The position numbers and the translations under genes are program-made. Of a stretch of 24,767 nucleotides of DNA, positions 1 to 7,734 are shown piece by piece. The stretch lies in contig LSSN01001405.1 in the NCBI GenBank assembly GCA_001970855.1, positions 1-24,767 on the forward strand. The letters run 5' to 3'. Source of the stretch: Smittium culicis. Its lineage: Eukaryota; Kickxellomycota; Harpellomycetes; Harpellales; Legeriomycetaceae. Below the pieces are notes generated by a model, which was not told the origin of the DNA, did not search any database, and saw only the letters and a program-made list of their open reading frames with translations. Each line of letters opens with the position of its first letter. Positions within the stretch are counted from its first letter, which is position 1.

Positions 1-330
1 AAAAAAAAAAAAAAAAACCAAAAATCCAAAAATTTTTGCCCCTGCTGCAACTTGTGTGTGCCTGAGACGGTCGACCACATACTTCTGAGCTGCAGCCGGT
101 GGCGAAATCACCGATAAAAGACGATCGGCCGGTTCATACCGATGCCGATCCGCTCTGACGAAAAAAACTTTGAGCCGGAAACAGCCAAATTTTTGAACGG
201 CATCCGCGTGCCCAGAACACTTATACTGCAGGGTATAAGTGATTCACCGGCCCCCTTGAACCAATTCCCAGTGGATATGGAGCTACTAGAGCGGCGGAGA
301 GGAGTCGGGCGAAAACTTTTTTTTAACATT
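1..330 (+). mobile_element. 3' end of a non-LTR (LINE-type) retrotransposon, reverse-transcriptase C-terminal zinc knuckle
   Basis: Frame 1 from about base 37 reads a cysteine-rich stretch with C-x2-C (codons at 46 and 55), a glutamate-threonine pair, then H-x4-C (codons at 76 and 91), followed by SRWRNHR. This is the zf-RVT zinc knuckle found at the C terminus of many fungal and animal LINE reverse transcriptases. A TAA at 115 interrupts the frame, which then stays open to 381. The piece has clearly more G+C than the DNA around it, so it is younger than its surroundings. The rest of the RT would lie to the left of the window. The first 17 bases are an A-run whose meaning is unclear at the window edge. 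Family assignment rests on the knuckle pattern and on the second copy at 500-1015. Confidence 0.75.
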
Positions 331-394
331 TTTATAAATTTTAAAATTAGTTTTGAATATTTTTTATTTATGCATAAATAAATCTTCCTGTCTA

Positions 395-409
395 ATATAT
401 ATATATATA
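395..409. repeat. short (AT)n microsatellite
   Basis: Fifteen bases of alternating A and T lie just after the 3' end of the retroelement piece. It is a trivial simple repeat with no function inferred. Confidence 0.8.
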
Positions 410-499
410 CTCAAGATACAAGCAATCAGAATATAATCAAGAAAGTCGCCGAAAACGAGTAAATAGCCGTTCTATCACCCATAAGTAGAGTATGAGCCG

Positions 500-1015
500 T
501 AAAATCGGGTAAAAATGCAACTTGTTTGACTTTCAAGCAATGTATCCGGACCTAAAGCTATGCCTTAAGGGCATTGGTAAAATGCGTATTGGAACATTCC
601 AGTTCGCGCAGAATCTGTCGAAAATCAAAATCGTTGTGAAAAAATTTATAAAATTTTATGGTCCATCTGCAAATTTTATGTGACTGAGACCGCTGTAAAA
701 ATACTTCTGAGCTGTATCTGGGTGTCGAGATCAATGATAATTTACGATATATAAGTTAATATTGACATCGATCAGTTTTATATTATTTCAACCCTGCCTT
801 TATGATGCTTGTTAGTATATTAATTAAGTATGATTATTTACAAAATTTGAGCCAGCTATGGTCTGGAAAGTCTATCTTAATTATAAACATGTTAATATAA
901 AATTTTTGATTTACTTATGCTGAAAGGAAATAATATAATTCAAATTAAATTATATCCACAAACGCTATTGAATTGATTCTCAGTAAATGTGGGGCTTCTA
1001 GAGCTGTGCGGATCG
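500..1015 (+). pseudogene. decayed second copy of the same non-LTR retrotransposon 3' end
   Basis: Three blocks match the copy at 1-330 or its upstream RT. Bases 543-640 read YPDLKLCLKG...KMRIGTFQFAQNLSKI, which resembles the 'RxGTF' block that precedes the LINE zinc knuckle. Bases 662-748 match 40-125: first C kept (668), second C changed to Y, H changed to K, last C kept (713). Bases 969-1005 match 256-292 (28 of 37 identical; 8 of the 9 differences are transitions). The first block and the knuckle are in different frames, and there is extra sequence between the second and third blocks, so the copy is dead. It lies in the same orientation as the first copy. Confidence 0.7.
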
Positions 1016-1029
1016 ATAAGTTGACAATT

Positions 1030-3031
1030 ATACATCTAAAAATTTTTAACAATCTATTAATTCCTGATCAGATAATATTTCGAAGCAAACTTATCTTTTA
1101 AATACCTTTAGTATAATTACGTATTAGCACACATCTTCATAATTCAATTTTTATAAGATAGTATTTTATGAACGAAGAAAAATTTCTAGAAATATTAAAA
1201 TTATTATTATGATAATAATATTGATTAAAATATATCCCAATAGGTTAAGTATTTATATTAAATGCGGATTAATCACAGGTATTATATAAATCAATTTTTA
1301 GATTTTTGGCTATTTTCTTTGAAACAAATATTAGTTGACTTTTTTTTTCATTTAGTAATTTTTATTAATAGTAATAGGGTCAACGTAGTGCATTTTTAAT
1401 TAAATTATTTTAATTTAGGATTATATCCTGTATCGATAGTCATAAAGCGTTAATTTTTGTATTAATGAGTAATGTTAATAGTAATAAATCTTTTAAAAGT
1501 TATTTTTTGCAGATTATTTAAAAAATTCAAGATAAAATGCAGTAGATAGTAGTTTACGAATTTCGCTCTTTAAATAAAAATTAATTTTCGCATTAAATTA
1601 TTAATTCTTTTTTTAAAAATTTTGGTTATTAAATAATCTTAATTTCTAAATAAAATTTTTATTGTATCTAACACTTTGTTTTTAATTATTATTAAAAGAT
1701 TAGAATTTTTATTAAAGCTAGGTAATTTTTTAAAAAAATGTAAATGTGGGATTTTATTTTAACTGGTAGATATCTAATAGAACCTAAGTAATTAAAATTT
1801 TATTTTACACAATTCCGATTTCTAGTGACAAAATAATAGCTTATTTTTAGAACTTTCCATATAAAAGGTAAGGAATCAGCACTTATAAATATTTATTAAT
1901 AAAATAAGTGTTTACAGACAATTTAATGTTATCATTATATTAATATATGGTAGTTATAAATAGTGGTTCTAGTGGGTAAATTAGAGGTACATAGGGTTGA
2001 TGTGTATATTATGTAGTTATTTGATAGCGTTATGACTCGGAGAGGATTTTTGTTCAATGATAACATCTTATTGGATAGTACAAATCGTAAGCTAAATTCA
2101 AAAAAAATTCAGTGAAAATAATTCTACTAAAAATATTTTTAACCCTGTAAATTATAAAGTGCACGATTGCGTTGTCTTTATCATCTTTCGCCAATGGTAA
2201 ATAATAGTTGGTAAGACAGGCTTATTATTTCTACCCTCCTTATGTTTTGTGAATTTATTGAATTTTAAAGAGCTCGGTTGATTCTAAAAATTTTTTTAAT
2301 ATTTTAATATTTATGTTTAGTTTAAAAGTTTAAAAATTTAAAATAAAAGGATATTAGCTCATTTACATAATTAATAAATATATATTAGGGATGTGTACAA
2401 ATAATTTTAATATCGGTAGCTTAATTATATTACTATTGGCGTTGCATTAAGCTCAATTATGGTTTAAAATTTACTAAAATCATCCACATATAAAGAAAAA
2501 AGTTGTTCAATCTTTAATTTTCTCAAAAAAATTCAACTTTAATTCTTTATTTAATGCGTAATTTTATTTTGTAGGCATTGAGTATTGTAACTTTATAATT
2601 AGGGCAATAAATCCAGATAGTCTAAGGCTATTTTCACTAAAGAAAAAAAAGGATATTAGAGATAACATTTTAGGATTTTAGTATTAATTAATTATTGGTC
2701 CACTTAACTGTATAACTAGCCAACCAACTGGCAACATTAACAAACCAAATACAGCTTTCAATATTACTGTCCAATAATAAGCAAGTTAACTGATTTTTAA
2801 TTTTGTTTTCAAGTTTTAATTTGGGCAGAAGGTTTTATTGATGTATGGAACATAAGAAAGAACGCTTGATGGTTAAAATTTTCTGTATAGAATATATGCT
2901 TAAACAGAAATTTCTTAAAATTATTCAAGTCTAAATCACGAAAATCGAAAATCTACACGATAATACAATTACAGCACTGATATCCAATTGAGATATTATA
3001 ATCATTGTAGCACATTTAAGAATTACTAATA
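1030..3031. other. AT-rich gene-free stretch
   Basis: No open frame with family signal is visible on either strand. The DNA is mostly A/T homopolymer-like words with a stop every few codons. A slightly richer patch at 2030-2270 may hold a further reverse-transcriptase relic (separate entry). A CCAAT at 2984-2988, 44 bases before the next start codon, could belong to the UNC-50 promoter, but this is only a short match. Confidence 0.6.
2044..2110 (+). pseudogene. possible reverse-transcriptase catalytic-block relic
   Basis: One frame reads GFLFNDNILLDSTNRKLNS, which resembles the 'GLLFADD..LL' catalytic block of LINE reverse transcriptases, with A and D of FADD changed to N. The match is short and one residue is missing after the motif, so the call is weak. 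Its presence near two better relics of the same element class makes it more plausible. Confidence 0.3.
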
Positions 3032-3905
3032 ATGCAGTCGCTACAGATAAACGATGGCGGAGGCTACTATCGCGCTCGCAGGAAACGAAATGGAGGTAGA
3101 AATCAATATTTCAAGAAGCTATTGAAGTGGGGTCAGATGGATTTTGAATATGCATTGTGGGAAATGCTCTATCTAATCATCAATCCGAAACGAGTCTACC
3201 GAAACATATACTATCACAAGCAGACGAAGAATCAGTGGTATCGCGATGATCCTGCTTTCATTCTCCTCCAGATCCTTTGTTTAACAAGTAAATTCACTAC
3301 GTTATTTCCATAATATATATTAATATCCAGAGTTTATTATCAATTGAAAATTTAAACTGATTAAAAGGCGTGAATAAATATTGAAAATTGTTTACATTGG
3401 CTATGTAGTACTATCGTTGGGGTATGGACTTCTGTACGGGGCTGGGGCCAATCGGTTGCTGATTGTTGTGTTCAAACTGGTGGTTGTAAACTACTTAGTT
3501 GCAGGAGCTGTGCTCGCTTCGGCTTTCTACGTAATCGCAAACAGCTTCTTTATCCAGACGACAAGCATCTACAACTCCTTACAGCGCATAGAGTGGTTGT
3601 ACGCGTTCGATGTGCACTGCAACGCCTTCTTTCCATTTTTCTTGTGCACATACGTCGTGCAGTTTTGTTTCCTGCCGCTTCTTAACAAGCCTCTGCTGAT
3701 CAGCTTGGTCTTCGGGAATCTGCTGTACGCTGTTGGCTTGTGGCAGTACTTGTACGTCTCGTACCTGGGATACAATGCGCTGCCTTTTGTGCACAAACAC
3801 TCTGTGCTGTTCTATCCGCTGGTCTGCTTTTTGGTGGTTTTGTTGTTTCTTTCGTTCGTCTTCAACTTCAATATCAGCCATCACGTGCTCGACTACTACT
3901 TCTAG
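3032..3905 (+). CDS. UNC50: UNC-50 / Gmh1 family Golgi-ER membrane protein
   Basis: CDS join(3032..3287,3409..3905), 250 residues, typical length for the family. UNC-50 proteins are multi-pass membrane proteins of the inner nuclear membrane, ER and Golgi. Yeast Gmh1 interacts with the Arf-GEF Gea1, and the animal protein supports receptor assembly. The family signature is clear: QMDFEYALWEMLYL (35-48), NPKRVYRN (51-58), RDDPAF (71-76), EWLYAFDVHCNAFFP (146-160 region) and YLGYNALPF (204-212). About five hydrophobic spans follow residue 76. The 121-base intron (GTAAAT...GTAG) splits codon 86 (A|TA); joining at these sites runs the first membrane span through without a break. ATG 3032 is the first ATG after an in-frame stop at 3017. 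The exons are far richer in G+C than the neighbours (117 of 240 bases at 3421-3660). AATAAA at 4000 may serve for polyadenylation. Confidence 0.95.
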
Positions 3906-4105
3906 ATTCTGCCCCGCTCATTGGCTCATCTCCACCCAATCATTATATTCCCACTCATATCTTCCCTATTCTTTCCTTCTCCATATATCTTTTATCACAA
4001 ATAAAATTTTCGCTCTACCCTTTTCCTCTATTATCATCTCTGCAATTTACACCCCCATTTTATTCACTTCTAAATCACCCTTTGTTCTTATCGTTTGTTG
4101 AAAAA
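3906..4105 (+). promoter_or_regulatory. 200-base pyrimidine-rich intergenic spacer, 3' UTR of UNC50 and promoter of the UBX gene
   Basis: The spacer is strongly C+T-rich on the + strand, with only short purine interruptions. It holds an ATTGG/CCAAT-type pair near 3920-3940 and an AATAAA at 4000-4005. It must contain the end of the UNC50 transcript and the start of the UBX transcript. CT-rich tracts ahead of the start codon are common in fungal promoters. No transcription start can be placed from sequence. Confidence 0.4.
4000..4005 (+). terminator. candidate polyadenylation signal of UNC50
   Basis: An AATAAA hexamer lies 94 bases after the UNC50 stop and 100 bases before the next start codon. 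In such AT-rich DNA the hexamer is frequent by chance, so the call rests on position only. Confidence 0.3.
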
Positions 4106-6126
4106 ATGACTACCGATACTCTAAACTGGTCCTCTAAATCCTCTTCCGAAGCTGTCTACGAAGCCCTCACCACCAACAAGGTCTTTTTAGCCTTCGTCTC
4201 AGGTACCTCCCATCTCCAATTATGACTTGATTCTAATTAATTGCTCGCACTATTAAATTTAACATTACCTTTGTTATATTCTTATCATATTCCCTTCATC
4301 ACTATACAGATAGCTCAAATGAAAGCTCTCAAATATTGTCATTTTTAAATCACGAAAATGTAACCTTCACTTTCCTCCACTTAATTTTATTCAATATTAA
4401 TAAACAAATTGACTTTTAACCTTAAAAATCACTTTTTATATTCCCCTCCCCCAATTCGAAGGTTTTCCCTATTCTAAATAAAACTTGCGTCTCTTTAAAT
4501 CTCGATTCTGCTTCACTCGAAGCACAACAACTTGGTTCCATATGTATTTATCTTTTTTTTTTTTCTATATATAAATTTTGTACTATTTTAATTTTTTTTT
4601 AAACAATATATAGTTGATATACCCTCTGTTCCTCGCCTCGTTTTTGTCAGGTATAACTCACACTTCTCTATTAACTTTTCTTTATAGTATTCTAATTAAT
4701 ACAAAATATTGCTTTATAAAAAATTATCCCTTATTAATTTCTGCATATTTCTTCACTTTTCAGAGCTGGAACTTGTCTAAAAAACTATGATTCTTCTGTA
4801 ACTTTACAAGAAATCACTGATTTTATCTCGACTCTCGAGGTACAATTTATCTTTGTTTATCATATTTTAATTTCCTATATTCAATTATACATGAAATTTT
4901 CCTCTTACTCACTTTTTTAATTTTCTCCTTTATTCGCAGATTGTTCCACTTTCTTCATCTAGTAACAGCACAGAAACTTTTTCAGATAATTCCAATGATT
5001 TATCTCAAGGATCATCTATTGAAGAAACCTCTAAAATTAATGCCCAAATCAAATCCAACGAAGGAGAAAGCTCTGGAAAGCCATTAGGTAACCCTGAAAA
5101 TGTAAAAGAAAACAAAGATGCTGAATCCAATAGCATCCCCAAGCAGCTTCAAGAAACCAACAATGATAAAGCCAAAAATCTTGATGCCAAAAAATCTAAA
5201 CAATCGAAAAATATAAAATTAGGTACAATCATTTATCTTTATTTATTGCGGTTTCTTCCTCAACTATTAACAAATTTTCCACTTTATTATATTATCTTTT
5301 AATAAATATTCTTTCCTCCTCTCCAATATTTGTAGATAATTCTGAAGAGAATCCCAAACCATATTTAAAGATATCCAAAGAAGACCAAGAATATAAAAAA
5401 AATCTCCTGTTGGAAATATCTCGTGATCGTAAAGCAATAAACGAATCAAGAAAATTCTTTGACATTTCTAAAGCGGCTAAAGCTGACTCAACTATAGTAC
5501 AACCTAATAAACCAGTAAACGTAAATATCTCAAAAATATCAGTTCGCTTAACAAACGGTGATATAAAAAAGTTCGAGTTTAAACCAACTGATACATTTGG
5601 TAAAGTCCGTGAAGAAATTTCTCCCTTGCTACAAGATTTAAAAAAAAACTATCAAATAATCCAATCCTATCCTGCAAGAGTGCTTGATCAATCTGTGGAT
5701 TCTACCACTCTCTACGACCTAGATTTGGTTCCTTCTGCATCGCTTAGCATCAAAGTCATCGAGTCTTCTTCTCTTGTTGCGGAAAAATCCTCATCTTTCT
5801 TCAACTATATTCTAGATTTCCTTACTGGTTTAATTTATAGATTATACGCTTTTTATTTGGGTGTTCCTTACCAATCCCCAGCTAAATTAAGTTACATTCC
5901 AAAGCGACCTTCTCTAGACCCATCTTCCTCCAAGGATAGATCTAAATACAACTCATTTGATTCTGAATCCAAATCTTCGCCTGTTAAGAACATCAGTATT
6001 GATCAAGATGACGAAAAAGCAAGTACTTTAAGAAGAAGAAAGAATACTAGGAAGTCAGGTACTGGCAACGCATCAGATTCCGATAATGTGCCTCTCTATA
6101 ATGGAAACTCCACCAATGTCCAATGA
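4106..6126 (+). CDS. UBX-domain protein, UBXN4/erasin-like p97 adaptor of the ER
   Basis: CDS join(4106..4202,4310..4359,4462..4543,4614..4650,4764..4839,4940..5222,5336..6126), 471 residues. Exons 1-5 encode a thioredoxin-fold UAS-like domain (1 to about 114): NKVFLAFVS, then SLNLDSASLEAQQLGSIF and DIPSVPRLVFVR, in the order seen in UBXN4. A Ser/Lys/Asn-rich linker follows (115-220), then a charged helix (about 223-245) and a UBX domain (about 271-350). Its p97-binding loop reads YPAR (320-323) rather than the usual FPR. A hydrophobic stretch at 363-385 could sit in the membrane as a hairpin, as in erasin, and a polar Ser/Lys-rich tail ends the protein. UBXN4-type proteins recruit Cdc48/p97 to the ER for ERAD. 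All six introns (70-113 bases) are GT...AG and phase-consistent; one exon is only 37 bases. It is downstream of, and co-oriented with, UNC50. Yeast Ubx6/Ubx7-type identity is an alternative. Confidence 0.92.
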
Positions 6127-6665
6127 AAAAGAATAAATTAAAGGGAATTTCTATTGATTTATAGATAATCAATTTTTTTTATGTAGTCTCCATTTAATGC
6201 AACCGTCATATCCTACCTTTTGACCATTCATTATCTTTACTGTCATTGAAAAAGTTTTCGCTTTTTATAAATTATATTGACATAGTCTACTTATTTATTA
6301 TAACTCGTAAAAAATTGAAAAAAAAACTCTTTACTATCAGTAATTCCGTAATATTAATCGATCTAACGTACTTGATACAAAAACATAAATTTTAAGAATA
6401 TTAAAACAAGATTAATATTTTATTTAATCTTTACAGAAATATATTTTGAAGCTTTGATTTATTTCAATTCATATAGAAAATCAATATTTATAATGGATTA
6501 AATTAGCGGTTGATATAAAACGTTCCTGGTTTTCTAGTAAATTTATTTAATTAAAAAGTGCTAAATATTTTAAGCGTTCATAAATAATAACAATAATAAT
6601 AATAAAAGAAATCAAAACTCGATTATATCAGAGGCGCTAAAAATACATCAAATGTGCAATTTTAA
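6127..6665. other. convergent intergenic region between the UBX and GDSL genes
   Basis: This 539-base AT-rich spacer separates two genes that end towards each other. It holds an AATAAA on the + strand at 6132-6137, six bases after the UBX stop, and a TTTATT (AATAAA on the - strand) at 6542-6547 downstream of the GDSL stop. There is a short AAT-rich stretch near 6585-6605. No gene is seen. Confidence 0.6.
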
Positions 6666-7734
6666 TTAAGAAAAATAATCGGGAGCTAAGTTTTCCAAAT
6701 CTTTCATAATAAGAATTTGGGCTTTATGGCCTAGGTGGTAACTGTCCCAGAACAAGAAGTCGCTAGTAACTGGATCAGTCGTATTATTTGCACTTGAAGA
6801 ATTCTGCGAAAAAGTTTTAGAAATGTCGTTATTAAACCCAAACATGTCCAAGTTGGAAGCAATTTGTTTCATCCTGCTGTAAATATCATAGAAAACTATA
6901 CTGGCTTTTGAAGAGTGGATGGATATCGCATCATCAATGAGAGATTTGAGTTCAGTGTTGAACTCGACAACGCCAGATTGCACGCTTTCCCTGCTGAACT
7001 TCGAGTCCTGTTTACTACAAGCGCTGACGATTCCTGGGTAGTCCTCTCTTGGCCGCATTCCAACAACTATTATCTTGACTTTGGTTTCGGACGTCGATCT
7101 TACTAATAAATCAACCAGAGAACGCACTTCAGCAGCTCTTTCTATACTGCTAAGTCTCTTTGTTTCGGAAAACAGATCTGGAAGCATTTCGCTGGTAAAG
7201 TCGTTCGAGCCAACATACAGCAAATAACATTTCGATATTTTGGAGGAATGTGGTTCTGGTTTTTCTGACGAATTAGCATGAAGATCGGTTGCTGTGCTAG
7301 TTTCATGCTGCGCTGCAAAATATTTCAGGATCTGCTGTTTAGCACCAGGAACACATACAAGATCATTGCCCGTCTTGATAGTTCTTGAAACGTTATCGTT
7401 ATTAATCGTTGCACCACCTTTCAAACATGCGCAGAAAATTTAAAAAAAAATAAGATAGTAAGTGTTTATGAGTATAAATGGAAGAGTATGGGGAATATGG
7501 GGGGGGGGGCGGAATAATATTGAAAGGTAGATATGGGTGAATAATACCATAAGCAAGCGTTTCAAGCTGGATATTATATTTTTCAGATAACAAATCGGTA
7601 AATATCAGGCCTTCGCAGTATCTACCTTTAAAGCTTTCTGGGCCGGGGGAAGTACCGTTGCTGAGTTTTAGCATATTTCCAGTATCAGCATTCGAATCGC
7701 CAAAAACTACCATTCTTTTCACGTATTCCGGCAT
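6666..7734 (-). CDS. GDSL/SGNH-family esterase or lipase
   Basis: CDS complement(join(6666..7417,7548..7734)), 312 residues. The SGNH hydrolase blocks are all present. Block I is VVFGDSNADTGN with nucleophile Ser14. The oxyanion Gly is in LAYGGATINN (about 63-64) and is restored exactly by splicing. Block III is VGSNDF with Asn134. Block V is FWDSYHLGH with Asp287 and His290. The arrangement is that of PF00657 (plant-type GDSL esterases, also found in fungi), which hydrolyse ester substrates that cannot be predicted here. There is no signal peptide: the protein starts MPEYVKRM directly before block I, so an intracellular enzyme is likely. The single 130-base intron has GTATTA...AAAG sites and splits Gly63. 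It carries a run of 11 C on the coding strand. A Ser/Asn/Thr-rich loop precedes block V. The start at 7734 is the only ATG that keeps block I. Confidence 0.9.
7499..7509. repeat. G11 homopolymer within the GDSL gene intron
   Basis: Eleven G in a row on the + strand (C on the transcribed message) lie mid-intron, about 80 bases upstream of the acceptor. It is a likely site of slippage or sequencing error, without effect on the protein. Confidence 0.85.

Noticed and set aside
1..17. A17 run read as the poly(A) tail of a retrotransposon
   Set aside because: It precedes the RT coding sequence on the + strand, the wrong side for the tail of this element. It could belong to another element outside the window, but that cannot be shown.
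108..329. A - strand frame of 73 codons opposite the LINE tail
   Set aside because: The + strand carries the zinc knuckle; the - strand frame has no recognisable motif.
3569..3884. Two - strand open frames (75 and 101 codons) opposite UNC50
   Set aside because: They mirror the G+C-rich UNC50 exon, where stops are rare on the other strand. No family signal, and the + strand protein is certain.
3733..4225. Two + strand frames overlapping the end of UNC50 and the spacer
   Set aside because: They are out of frame with UNC50 and run through the CT-rich spacer. Only the last 33 codons, from ATG 4106, belong to a real gene (UBX exon 1).
5267..5449. A - strand frame of 60 codons across intron 6 of the UBX gene
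   Set aside because: It is opposite a well-supported exon and intron and shows no similarity signal.
6915..7106. A + strand frame of 63 codons inside the GDSL gene
   Set aside because: Antisense shadow of the GDSL exon that contains the conserved hydrolase sequence.
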